Shown here in pieces: positions 53,141 to 60,803 of a DNA stretch of 64,000 nucleotides (position 1 is the stretch's first letter; each line of letters begins with the position of its first letter). A program made the position numbers and the translations under genes. The notes beneath the pieces are model-generated. The model did not search any database and was not told where the DNA came from. It worked only from the letters and a program-made list of their open reading frames with translations. Origin of the DNA: an uncultured Rhodospirillaceae bacterium (GTDB lineage: Bacteria; Pseudomonadota; Alphaproteobacteria; Rhodospirillales; Magnetospirillaceae); NCBI GenBank assembly GCA_937887565.1, contig CALABS010000036.1:62001-126000 (forward strand). Direction: 5' to 3'.

Positions 53141-53334
53141 TCTCCCTGATCGATCTGGCGGGCCTCGTCGGGCAGCATGACGGGGATGCCGTCGCGGATC
53201 GGATAGGCCAGGCCGGCGCGGTCGTCCACCAGCTCGTTGCGCTCGGGGTCGAAGCGCAGCGGCGCATGGGTGCCGGGCGCGACCAGGATCTCCATCAGCT
53301 TGGGCGCGATGCCCGGAACGCGATTGGCGGTCAT
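53137..53334 (-). CDS. Trm112/YcaR-like small protein without cysteines
   Basis: A 65-residue protein matching the Trm112 family in LMEILVAPGTHAPLRFDPER and GLAYPIRDGIPVMLPDEAR. The family's CPxC zinc ligands are replaced (APGT), and there is no Cys anywhere, so it cannot form the usual zinc knuckle. In eukaryotes Trm112 activates methyltransferases; bacterial roles are unclear. It is in an operon with DUF971 and the LON-domain gene (9-base gap). Confidence 0.82.
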   Translation of the reverse strand: MTANRVPGIAPKLMEILVAPGTHAPLRFDPERNELVDDRAGLAYPIRDGIPVMLPDEARQIDQGE

Positions 53335-53343
53335 GTCCTCTCC

Positions 53344-53982
53344 TCAGTGCAGCGGGCCGCGACGGGCCACGTCGTCATCGTCCTCGGTCAGCAAGGCCAT
53401 CTCGAACAGGCCGATCATCAGGCGGGCCCGTGCGACGGTATCGGCCGCCTCCAGCAACGCCTGCTTCTCGGCCGGCTGCAGGGGCGCCGCCATGGCCACG
53501 GCGGAAACCAGCTCGGGATCGGAGGCGCCCTCCATCCGGCCGGCGTCCATGGAAACGCCGTGCCGGGCCAGGTAATGGCCGACGGCGTTGGTCAGCCGGT
53601 GGCGGTCGACCACCGCCCCGTCCGGCTCCAGGTCGGCGGCATAAGGCGCGTAGTCGGCGACCACCCGGACATAGCCGGCGCGGCCGCCCGCGACGCCTGC
53701 CGAGCGGAACCGGCTGACGCCGAGCGCGGTGATGAGATAGCGGCCGTCGCCGGTCTCGCCGAAGGCGACGATGCGCGCGGCGGTGCCCACCGCTTCCAGC
53801 CCGCCATCGTCGCGCGGCTGCACCAGGGCGAACATGCGGCCGGCCCCCAGGGCATCGTCCACCAGCGCCAGGTACCGGGGCTCGAACACGGTCAGGGGCA
53901 ACCGGGTTCCGGGCAGCAACAGCGCGCCGGAAACGGCGAATACCGGCAGCGTCCCCGGAAGCTCGACGGCCGCCCGCTCCAT
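53344..53982 (-). CDS. LON peptidase substrate-binding-domain protein
   Basis: A 212-residue protein with the Lon N-terminal domain alone: LPVFAVSGALLLPGTRLPLTVFEPRYLALVDDAL, then GTAARIVAFGETGDGRYLITALGVSRFR. No ATPase or protease domain is present. Stand-alone versions are common in alphaproteobacteria next to YbbN-type thioredoxins, as here (7-base gap). It presumably binds unfolded protein segments. Confidence 0.88.
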   Translation of the reverse strand: MERAAVELPGTLPVFAVSGALLLPGTRLPLTVFEPRYLALVDDALGAGRMFALVQPRDDGGLEAVGTAARIVAFGETGDGRYLITALGVSRFRSAGVAGGRAGYVRVVADYAPYAADLEPDGAVVDRHRLTNAVGHYLARHGVSMDAGRMEGASDPELVSAVAMAAPLQPAEKQALLEAADTVARARLMIGLFEMALLTEDDDDVARRGPLH

Positions 53983-53989
53983 GGCCGCC

Positions 53990-54925
53990 CTACGAGAACA
54001 TCAGCGACGACAGCCGCTTGCGCGCCGACACCGTCAGCGGATGGGTGGGACCGAAGGCGTCGAAGAACTTGACCAGCTGCTTGCGGGCGGCATCGTCGTT
54101 CCAGGCGCGATCGCGGCGGAACAGCTCCAGCAGTTCATCCACGGCCGCCTCCTGCTCGCCGTTGGCGTAATAGGCCATGGCGAGGTCGAGGCGGGCCTGA
54201 TGGTCGCCGGGATCGTCCGACAGGCGGCGCCGCAGGTCGGCGGCCTGGCCGGCCGCGACCGCGGCCGTCGCCTGCAGCTCCAGCGCCGTCTTGACCGCCT
54301 GGATGTCGCCGTGCTTGGCGACCTCGGGCGGCAGCTGGCCTAGCATGGCCTGGGCGCCGGCGGTGTCGCCCACCGCCATCAGGCAGCGCAACAGGCCGGC
54401 GATGGCCGGGGCGTTGTCCGGTTCCTCGGCGAGGACGTCCTGGAACAGCTGCGCCGCCGACTGCGGATCGCCCTGGTCCAGCATCTCGCGGCCCTGGGCG
54501 ACCAGGTCGGCGATGGACACGGTCTCGGAGCCGGCGGTCAGGCGCTGGACGAAGCTCTTGATCTGGCTTTCGGGAAGGGCGCCGACGAAGGCGTCCACCG
54601 GCCGGCCGCCCTTGAAGGCATAGACCATGGGCACCGACTGGACCCGCAGCTGGGCGGCCAGGTCCTGGTTCTGGTCGACATTGATCTTGACCATGCGGAC
54701 GGCGCCACGGAATTCGCGCACCACCTTTTCCAACGCCGGGCCCAATTGCTTGCACGGGCCGCACCACGGCGCCCAGAAGTCGACGATGACCGGCACCTGC
54801 TGGGAGGCCTGGATGACGTCGGTCACGAAGGACTGGGTGTTCGAGTCCTTGATCAGGTCGTTGCCGGCGGCGGGAGCGCCACCGCTCGCCGGCGGCTTGC
54901 CGCCGGAGCCGAAGATGAGGTCCAT
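53990..54925 (-). CDS. YbbN/CnoX-type thioredoxin with TPR-like C-terminus
   Basis: A 311-residue protein. The thioredoxin domain has the active site WAPWCGPCK (Cys55, Cys58) and the cis-Pro in VQSVPMVYAFKGG. A TPR-like helical half follows (about 150-311, for example NAPAIAGLLRCLMAVGDTAG). The family couples redox activity to chaperoning with GroEL/DnaK. ATG at 54925, the first gene of the run YbbN-LON-Trm112-DUF971. Confidence 0.9.
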   Translation of the reverse strand: MDLIFGSGGKPPASGGAPAAGNDLIKDSNTQSFVTDVIQASQQVPVIVDFWAPWCGPCKQLGPALEKVVREFRGAVRMVKINVDQNQDLAAQLRVQSVPMVYAFKGGRPVDAFVGALPESQIKSFVQRLTAGSETVSIADLVAQGREMLDQGDPQSAAQLFQDVLAEEPDNAPAIAGLLRCLMAVGDTAGAQAMLGQLPPEVAKHGDIQAVKTALELQATAAVAAGQAADLRRRLSDDPGDHQARLDLAMAYYANGEQEAAVDELLELFRRDRAWNDDAARKQLVKFFDAFGPTHPLTVSARKRLSSLMFS

Positions 54926-55024
54926 GGTCGCTGTGTCCCAGATTTTTCGACTCGCAATAGATGGACCGTGGCGGGCCGGCTGGCAAGGGCAAACGGGGCT
55001 TTTCGCGCGGCCGTGAAAAAGTGC

Positions 55025-55053
55025 TTGCGCGGCCCGCCGCTTTCTCGTAATTA
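55025..55053 (+). promoter_or_regulatory. Candidate sigma-70 promoter of tRNA-Gly
   Basis: TTGCGC (55025-55030), 17-base spacer, TAATTA (55048-55053); about 41 bases before the tRNA. Confidence 0.5.
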
Positions 55054-55094
55054 TCCGGGCCTCCGGACGCCACGGCGCCGGGAACGCCAAGGAA

Positions 55095-55169
55095 GCGGGC
55101 GTAGCTCAGGGGTAGAGCACAACCTTGCCAAGGTTGGGGTCGAGGGTTCGAATCCCTTCGCCCGCTCCA
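55095..55169 (+). tRNA. tRNA-Gly (GCC)
   Basis: A complete cloverleaf: acceptor GCGGGCG / CGCCCGC, D-arm GCTC...GAGC, anticodon stem CAACC / GGTTG around TTGCCAA (anticodon GCC), T-arm GAGGG-TTCGAAT-CCCTT, discriminator T and encoded CCA. Confidence 0.97.
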
Positions 55170-55181
55170 AATCTCCAAGCC

Positions 55182-55214
55182 AAAGGGCCGGCCTCGCGCC
55201 GGCCTTTCGCTTTT
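55182..55214 (+). terminator. Terminator after tRNA-Gly
   Basis: A GCCGGC / GCCGGC-based stem extended by AAAGG / CCTTT with one bulged base is followed by CGCTTTT, 13 bases past the tRNA. Confidence 0.7.
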
Positions 55215-55236
55215 GGACCATGCGAGGACCACCACC

Positions 55237-55548
55237 ATGACCGACGACGTCGCCGCGCTGAAGCAGGAGAACGAGCGCCTGCGCCGCGAGATCGACGAGC
55301 TGCGCCTGGACGCCGATCTCGACGCCGCCCACGCAGCCGGCCTGTCCGCGCAGCTCAAGGCCATCATCGCCGAGGGCGATGCCTGCCCCAACAAGGCCGC
55401 CCATCCGCTGCTGGAGCGGGCCCAGTACACCAACGACCGCACCGGCGAGCCGATGACCAAGACGCGGTCCTATCCGCTCTACCGTCAGGCCTTCGACGAG
55501 GAATGCCGCGAGGCCGGGATCGACGATCCCGAGCGTCATCGCGCCTGA
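55237..55548 (+). CDS. Small hypothetical protein with N-terminal coiled coil
   Basis: A 103-residue acidic protein. Residues 1-45 form a heptad-like coiled coil (LKQENERLRREIDELRL), then IAEGDACPNKAAHPLLERAQY and a short C-terminal segment. I recognise no family. A TTG at 55213 could extend it by 8 residues, but ATG 55237 follows a purine-rich GAGGACC. It sits between two strong terminators and so is a separate unit. Confidence 0.65.
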   Translation: MTDDVAALKQENERLRREIDELRLDADLDAAHAAGLSAQLKAIIAEGDACPNKAAHPLLERAQYTNDRTGEPMTKTRSYPLYRQAFDEECREAGIDDPERHRA

Positions 55549-55553
55549 CGACG

Positions 55554-55579
55554 AAGGCCGGCGTTTCCGCCGGCCTTTT
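55554..55579 (+). terminator. Terminator after the small coiled-coil gene
   Basis: AAGGCCGGCG / CGCCGGCCTT stem, TTTC loop, ending in TTTT. Confidence 0.85.
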
Positions 55580-55596
55580 CATATCCGCAACGACTT

Positions 55597-56079
55597 TCAG
55601 GCGCCGCAGCACTTCTTGTATTTCTTGCCCGACCCGCATGGACAGGGATCGTTGCGGCCGACCTTGGCCGCCGTCCGCTGCTGGGGCTTGGGGTTGAGCG
55701 TGCCGTCCACATAGGCCCAGCGGCCGTCGAGCCGCCGGAAACTGGCCAGTTCGTGATGGGCATAGGCCTTGCCCTGAAACTTGTAACGGGCCACGAATTC
55801 CACCGTGCCGCTATCGTCCCCCTCGCCGCCCAGGGCGGTCGAGCGGACCTCGAGGCCCTGCCACTGCCCATCCTTGATCCACTGCTCGGTCTCGGCCCGG
55901 TCGTAATCCTCCTTGGCCTCCGGGGCCAGGGTGGTCTCCAGGTAGTCGAGGTCGGCGAGGACGAAGGCGGTGTAGCGCGAGCGCATCAACGCTTCGGCGG
56001 TGGGCGCGGCGGCGCCCTTCAGCAGCGGCCCGCAACACTCGTCCAATCCGCGGCCGGAACCGCAGGGGCAAACGCTCAT
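55597..56079 (-). CDS. YchJ-type protein with two SEC-C motifs
   Basis: A 160-residue protein with zinc-binding SEC-C motifs at both ends (CPCGSGRGLDECCG, residues 4-17; CPCGSGKKYKKCCG, 146-159) and the YchJ central domain between (ALMRSRYTAF, WQGLEV, FVARYKFQGKAYAHHELASF). Function is unknown in the family. It is followed on the plus side by an unlinked terminator; upstream lies a small membrane protein gene after a 17-base gap. Confidence 0.9.
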   Translation of the reverse strand: MSVCPCGSGRGLDECCGPLLKGAAAPTAEALMRSRYTAFVLADLDYLETTLAPEAKEDYDRAETEQWIKDGQWQGLEVRSTALGGEGDDSGTVEFVARYKFQGKAYAHHELASFRRLDGRWAYVDGTLNPKPQQRTAAKVGRNDPCPCGSGKKYKKCCGA

Positions 56080-56096
56080 GATGGTCCTTTCGAGAG

Positions 56097-56447
56097 TCAG
56101 AATTCGACGATGCCGGAGAATAGCACCATCATCGCCAGGGTCGCGAAGCTGAAAGCGCCGCCGACCCCCAGCAGGAACATGATGTTGCCCAGCGTCCGCA
56201 GCGGAAACATGCGATGTTCGCGGGCCAAACGCTCGGCGCCCCTCTTCTCGGGCCCGCCGACCACGGTGATGAAGTACCGGCCGCCGACGAAGGGAAAACT
56301 CATGCGGATGTTGATGGGATGGCGCTTCCAGGTGGCGGGCTTGACCGCCGAATAGAGCGCCGCCCGCTGGGCATCGGTGAAGGTCCCCGCCACCTCGGCC
56401 GGAATACGGTCGAGCAGCATCTCGAAAGAGCCGTCGGTCGTCGGCAT
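56097..56447 (-). CDS. Small membrane protein of unknown function
   Basis: A 116-residue protein with a soluble N-terminal half containing RHPINIRMSFPFVGGRYFITVVGG and one or two hydrophobic segments near the end (about 86-115, IMFLLGVGGAFSFATLAMMVL). I do not recognise the family. No signal peptide. Probably inner membrane with the N-terminus cytoplasmic. Confidence 0.65.
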   Translation of the reverse strand: MPTTDGSFEMLLDRIPAEVAGTFTDAQRAALYSAVKPATWKRHPINIRMSFPFVGGRYFITVVGGPEKRGAERLAREHRMFPLRTLGNIMFLLGVGGAFSFATLAMMVLFSGIVEF

Positions 56448-56524
56448 GTCGCCCCCCTGCTGTCCCCGCGGGATTCGCCCGCGCCGTATTCTACGGGTCG
56501 ATCACGGGCAAAGTCGAGTCCAAC

Positions 56525-56555
56525 AAAAACGGCCCGAACGCCAAGCGCCGGGCCG
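56525..56555 (-). terminator. Terminator of the parA-parB operon
   Basis: CGGCCCG / CGGGCCG with a 12-base loop is followed on the minus strand by TTTTTG, 22 bases after the parB stop. Confidence 0.75.
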
Positions 56556-56577
56556 ATCGTTGTTTGTCCGCAATAAG

Positions 56578-57498
56578 CTAGTCACGGCCGGCGGTGAGGC
56601 GTGACAGCACGTCGTCGAGCTGTTCCAGGCTGCCGTAATGAACGGTCAGCTCGCCGCCCTTGCCCAGCGGCTTGATGGTGACGCGCACACCCAGAAGCTC
56701 GGTGAGGTCGCGCTCGAGCGCGGCGGTGTCGGGGTCCTTGGCATGGGCCGGCGGCCGGCCCCCCTTGGCGGCCTTGGTCGCCTTGCCGCCCTCCTCCTGC
56801 GCCAGCTTCTCGGTCTGGCGCACGTTGAGGTGCTTGTCCACCACCGCGCGGGCCAGGCCCACCGGGTCCGAGGCGGTCAGCAGGGCGCGGGCGTGGCCGG
56901 CGGTCAGCCTCCCCTGCGCGACCATGTCCTTCACCGGATCGGGCAGGCCGAGGAGGCGCATCATGTTGGCCACGTGGCTGCGGCTCTTGCCCAGCGCCTT
57001 GGCCAGCTCCTCCTGGGTATGGCTGAACTCGTCGATCAGGCGCCGATAGCCCTCGGCCTCCTCGAGCGGCGACAGGTCCTGGCGCTGCAGGTTCTCGACC
57101 AGCGCGACCTCCAGGGCCTCGCGGTCGGTGAACTCGCGCACGATGACCGGCACCTCGTGCAGCTGGGCACGCTGGGCGGCGCGCCACCGGCGCTCGCCGG
57201 CGATGATCTCGTAGCCGCCGTCGTGGGGCCGCACCAGGATCGGCTGGAGGATGCCCTTCTCCCGCACCGATTCGACCAAGTCGGCGATGGCCTCCTCGTC
57301 GAACAGCCGCCGGGGCTGGAACTTGCCGGGCTTCAGTTCGCCCACCGGCAGGGTGCGCAGGCCGCGCGGCTTGTCGGCGGCGGCGCCCGACGCCCCGCCC
57401 TCCATGACCGACGCCGCCACGGCGGCCCCCGAATCGCCCAAAAGTGCAGACAATCCCCGGCCCAGATTCCGCCGCTTCTCCTCGGGAACCATGCTCAC
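56578..57498 (-). CDS. parB: Chromosome-partitioning protein ParB
   Basis: A 306-residue CTPase/DNA-binding protein. The N-terminal domain includes LPVGELKPGKFQPRRLFDEEAI, IIAGERRWRAAQRA (CTP/GxxRRxxA-type motif) and the helix-turn-helix THTQEELAKALGKSRSHVANMMRLL, which reads parS. The C-terminal dimer domain is at about 245-300. The ATG at 57498 overlaps the parA stop (ATGA). Three parS sites lie 1.4-3.3 kb upstream. Confidence 0.95.
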   Translation of the reverse strand: MSMVPEEKRRNLGRGLSALLGDSGAAVAASVMEGGASGAAADKPRGLRTLPVGELKPGKFQPRRLFDEEAIADLVESVREKGILQPILVRPHDGGYEIIAGERRWRAAQRAQLHEVPVIVREFTDREALEVALVENLQRQDLSPLEEAEGYRRLIDEFSHTQEELAKALGKSRSHVANMMRLLGLPDPVKDMVAQGRLTAGHARALLTASDPVGLARAVVDKHLNVRQTEKLAQEEGGKATKAAKGGRPPAHAKDPDTAALERDLTELLGVRVTIKPLGKGGELTVHYGSLEQLDDVLSRLTAGRD

Positions 57499-58310
57499 GC
57501 CCGCACCCTCACCTCTCGTTCACGCTTGAGCACCTCGCTGGCGAGGTGAATATAGGCCTCGGCCCCGGCACACTTGACGTCGTAGAGCAGAACCGGCTTG
57601 CCGTGCGACGGCGCCTCGGAAATGCGGACGTTGCGGGGAATCACGGTCTTGTAGACCTTGTCGCCGAAGAACCCGCGGACATCGGCCGCCACCATGTCGG
57701 ACAGGTTGTTGCGCTTGTCGAACATGGTCAGCACGATGCCCTGCAGCTCGAGGCCGGGGTTGAAAGCCGCCTTGACCATGTCGATGGTCTTGACGAGGTG
57801 GCTGATGCCTTCGAGGGCGAAGAATTCGCACTGCAGCGGCACCATCACCGAATGGGCGGCGACCAGGGCGTTCAGGGTCAGCAGGTTCAGCGACGGCGGG
57901 CAATCGATCAGCACGTAGTCGTATTCCGCCGCCGCCCCGCGCAACGCCTCGGACAGCCGGGTCTCGCGCCGGGGCATCTCCACCAGCTCGATCTCGGCGC
58001 CCGACAGGTCGATGCCGGACGGCACCAGGTCGAGCCCGGGAATGGTGGTGGTCAGCAGCGCCTCGGACAGGGCCGCCTCGCCGATCAGCACGTGATAGGA
58101 GTTGACCGCGCGGTTGCCGCGCTCGATGCCCAGGCCCGTGCTGGCGTTGCCCTGGGGATCCAGGTCAATGATCAGCACCCGTTTCTTGGTGGCGGCCATG
58201 GCGGTCGCCAGGTTGATGGCGGTGGTGGTCTTGCCGACCCCGCCCTTCTGGTTGGCGATGGCGATGATCCGGGCCTTCGTGGGGGCGCTGCTAACGCTTT
58301 GCTCGACCAC
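57495..58310 (-). CDS. parA: Chromosome-partitioning ATPase ParA
   Basis: A 271-residue deviant Walker ATPase: KGGVGKTT at 22-29, then VLIIDLDPQGNASTGLG and YVLIDCPPSLNLLTLNAL. It forms the DNA-bound gradient that moves ParB-parS. I choose the GTG at 58310 with GAGAGG upstream; an ATG at 58349 would extend it 13 residues and overlap rsmG more deeply. Confidence 0.94.
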   Translation of the reverse strand: MVEQSVSSAPTKARIIAIANQKGGVGKTTTAINLATAMAATKKRVLIIDLDPQGNASTGLGIERGNRAVNSYHVLIGEAALSEALLTTTIPGLDLVPSGIDLSGAEIELVEMPRRETRLSEALRGAAAEYDYVLIDCPPSLNLLTLNALVAAHSVMVPLQCEFFALEGISHLVKTIDMVKAAFNPGLELQGIVLTMFDKRNNLSDMVAADVRGFFGDKVYKTVIPRNVRISEAPSHGKPVLLYDVKCAGAEAYIHLASEVLKREREVRVRA

Positions 58311-58926
58311 GGTGTACCTCTCGACAGTGAAGAATGGCTCCGAGCGCATCCGTTCGCGACGGGGTCCGCTCGAAGGTGATATTCCATTCTTTGGAGGCCG
58401 TGGTCAATTCGTCTTCGTGCCCCCTGCCCTTTAGGAACAGGCAGTGGCCGTCCGGCAACAGGTGGCGCCCGGCCCAGCCCAGCAATTTTTCCAAGGGAGC
58501 CAGGGCCCGCGCCGTCACCAGGTCGGCGCCCAGCGGCGGCACGCTTTCGATGCGGGCGTTGTGAACGGTCACCGCCGTGCCGGTGATCCGTGCCGCCTCG
58601 CGCAGGAAGGCGCATTTGCGGGCGTCGCTCTCGATCAGATGGACGTCGGGGGCCCCCATCACCGCCAATACCAGCCCGGGAAAGCCGGCCCCCGAGCCCA
58701 TGTCGACAACTCTGTGGATGGGCTGTGGAAGAAGTGGGAAAACCTGGGCCGAATCGAGGAAATGCCGGTGCCACAGGCTGGGGATGGTATCCGGACCGAC
58801 CAGATTGATCCGCGCCTGCCACTTCACCAGCAGCTCGGCATAGGCGCCCAGACGGGCCAGCGTTTCACGTGAAACGCCGGTGTCGCGACGGAACTCATCA
58901 GGCCCGTAGTGTTTCACGTGAAACAT
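58291..58926 (-). CDS. rsmG: 16S rRNA (guanine-527-N7) methyltransferase
   Basis: A 211-residue class I methyltransferase. LVKWQARINLVGPDTIPSLWHRHFLDSAQ, VVDMGSGAGFPGLVLA and TARALAPLEKLL are diagnostic of RsmG/GidB. It starts MFHVKH because a parS palindrome covers the first codons. The start overlaps the mnmG 3' end by 29 bases. Confidence 0.94.
   Translation of the reverse strand: MFHVKHYGPDEFRRDTGVSRETLARLGAYAELLVKWQARINLVGPDTIPSLWHRHFLDSAQVFPLLPQPIHRVVDMGSGAGFPGLVLAVMGAPDVHLIESDARKCAFLREAARITGTAVTVHNARIESVPPLGADLVTARALAPLEKLLGWAGRHLLPDGHCLFLKGRGHEDELTTASKEWNITFERTPSRTDALGAILHCREVHRGRAKR
58861..58876. promoter_or_regulatory. parS-like site A (inside rsmG)
   Basis: CGTTTCACGTGAAACG, a perfect 16-base palindrome matching the parS core GTTTCACGTGAAAC. 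It encodes VSRETL of rsmG. Confidence 0.93.
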
Positions 58927-60796
58927 CCCCCTTCTTCTTCACATGGCCCAGCAGCGCCGTCAGGGCCGCCGGGGTGATACCGGGGATGCGCCCCGCGTCG
59001 GCCAGCGTCTCCGGCCGCGCCGCCTTCAGTTTCGACCGCACCTCGTTGGACAGCGACCCAATGGCGTCGTAATCGAGGTCACCGGGCAGCCCCAGCTCCT
59101 CCTCGCGGCGATAGGCGCGGATGTCGGCCTCCTGACGCTGCAGATAGCCGCGGTACTTGCCCTCGATCTCCAACTGCTCGGCGATGGTCGGGTCCAGGCC
59201 CGCCAATTCGGGCCAAACTGCCGCCAGCCGCCTCAGATCGAGGCTGGGATAGGCCAGCAGGTCGCCGGCGGATCGGACCACCCCATCCTGGTTGACCTCC
59301 AGTCCCGCCTCGCGCAGCGTCGTCGGCGACGCCCGCAGCGCTTCCACCAGACGCCGCCCCTCTTCCAACCGCGCCCCCTTGGCGGTGAAGGCCCGCTCCC
59401 GCTCCGCCCCGACGCACCCGGCCGCCACTCCCTTGGCGGTGAGGCGAAGATCGGCGTTGTCGGCCCGCAGCACCAGCCGGTATTCCGCCCGCGAGGTGAA
59501 CATGCGATAGGGCTCGCTGGTCCCCAGCGTGACCAGGTCGTCGATCATCACGCCCAGATAGGCATCGGCGCGGTCGAGGATCAGCGGTGCCGACCCGGCG
59601 ACGGCGCGGGCGGCATTGAGGCCGGCGATCAGGCCCTGGCCACCGGCCTCCTCATAGCCGGTGGTGCCGTTGATCTGACCAGCCAGATATAGCCCCTGGA
59701 CCCGGCGGGTCTCCAGCGACCGGTGCAGCTCACGCGGATCGACGAAGTCGTATTCGATGGCGTAGCCTGGGCGCCGCATCACCGTCCGCTCAAGACCGGG
59801 AATGGTCTTGAGCAGGTCGCGCTGCACGTCCTCGGGTAACGAGGTGGAAATGCCGTTGGGATAGACGGTGTCGTCGTCCAGGCCCTCGGGCTCAAGGAAC
59901 AGCTGATGGCGATCCTTGTCGGCGAAGCGGACGACCTTGTCCTCGATGCTGGGGCAATAGCGGGGGCCAGTGCTCTGGATCTGGCCGGAATACATCGGCG
60001 CCCGATGCAGGTTGGCGCGAATGAGCCGGTGGGTCGCCTCGGTGGTGAAGGTGATGCCGCAAGAGATTTGCGGGGTGGTGATGCGGTCGGTCAGGTACGA
60101 GAACGGCAGCGGAGGGTCGTCGCCGGGTTGGCTGTCCAGGGAGGCCCAGTCGATGCTGCGGCCGTCCAGACGCGGCGGGGTGCCGGTCTTCAGGCGCGCG
60201 AGCGGAAACCCCAACCGGCCCAGTGCCGCCGACAGACCGAAATTGGGGGCATCGCCCACCCGGCCGGCCGGCCATTGCCGCTCGCCGCAATGGACAACGC
60301 CCCTGAGGAACGTGCCGGTGGTCAGTACCACGGCCCCACAGCCGATGCGGCGGCCGTCGGCGAGCACCACCCCGCTGACGCGGCCCGCCTCCACCACCAG
60401 ATCCTCGGCGGCCCCGGCCAGGATGGCCAAATTGGCCTGGTCCGCCAGCAGGGCCTGCACCGCATGGCGATAGAGCCTCCGGTCGGCCTGGGCGCGCGGC
60501 CCCTGCACGGCCGGACCCTTGGAGCGGTTGAGCACCCGGAACTGGATGCCGCCCTGGTCGATGGCCCGCGCCATGACCCCATCGAGCGCATCGATCTCCC
60601 GCACCAATTGGCCCTTGGCCAGGCCGCCGATGGCCGGGTTGCACGACATTTCGCCGATGGTCTCGGGGCGCTGGGTGACCAGCAGGGTGCGGGCGCCCAC
60701 CCTAGCGGCAGCGGCGGCGGCCTCGGTGCCGGCATGGCCGCCGCCGACAACCACCACATCCACGGAATGACGCCAGTTCTGTTTCACGTGAAACAC
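58898..60796 (-). CDS. mnmG: tRNA uridine-34 carboxymethylaminomethyl modification protein MnmG
   Basis: A 632-residue FAD enzyme. It opens with VVVVGGGHAGTEAAAAAARVG (GGGHAG at 18-23) and has ETIGEMSCNPAIGGLAKGQLVREIDALDG, the catalytic CNP Cys region, plus FTSRAEYRLVLRADNADLRL. With MnmE it adds the cmnm5 group to wobble uridine. The GTG start at 60796 lies within a parS site (V-F-H-V-K-Q). The longer frame to 60916 lies inside mnmE. Confidence 0.95.
   Translation of the reverse strand: MFHVKQNWRHSVDVVVVGGGHAGTEAAAAAARVGARTLLVTQRPETIGEMSCNPAIGGLAKGQLVREIDALDGVMARAIDQGGIQFRVLNRSKGPAVQGPRAQADRRLYRHAVQALLADQANLAILAGAAEDLVVEAGRVSGVVLADGRRIGCGAVVLTTGTFLRGVVHCGERQWPAGRVGDAPNFGLSAALGRLGFPLARLKTGTPPRLDGRSIDWASLDSQPGDDPPLPFSYLTDRITTPQISCGITFTTEATHRLIRANLHRAPMYSGQIQSTGPRYCPSIEDKVVRFADKDRHQLFLEPEGLDDDTVYPNGISTSLPEDVQRDLLKTIPGLERTVMRRPGYAIEYDFVDPRELHRSLETRRVQGLYLAGQINGTTGYEEAGGQGLIAGLNAARAVAGSAPLILDRADAYLGVMIDDLVTLGTSEPYRMFTSRAEYRLVLRADNADLRLTAKGVAAGCVGAERERAFTAKGARLEEGRRLVEALRASPTTLREAGLEVNQDGVVRSAGDLLAYPSLDLRRLAAVWPELAGLDPTIAEQLEIEGKYRGYLQRQEADIRAYRREEELGLPGDLDYDAIGSLSNEVRSKLKAARPETLADAGRIPGITPAALTALLGHVKKKGDVSRETLRA
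58910..58925. promoter_or_regulatory. parS site B (mnmG/rsmG junction)
   Basis: TGTTTCACGTGAAACA, the exact consensus parS. It covers the start of rsmG (MFHVKH) and lies in the 3' end of mnmG (VSRETL). Confidence 0.96.
60780..60795. promoter_or_regulatory. parS site C (start of mnmG)
   Basis: TGTTTCACGTGAAACA, the exact consensus, overlapping the mnmG GTG start and its first five codons. Confidence 0.96.
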
Positions 60797-60803
60797 ACCC
60801 CCA

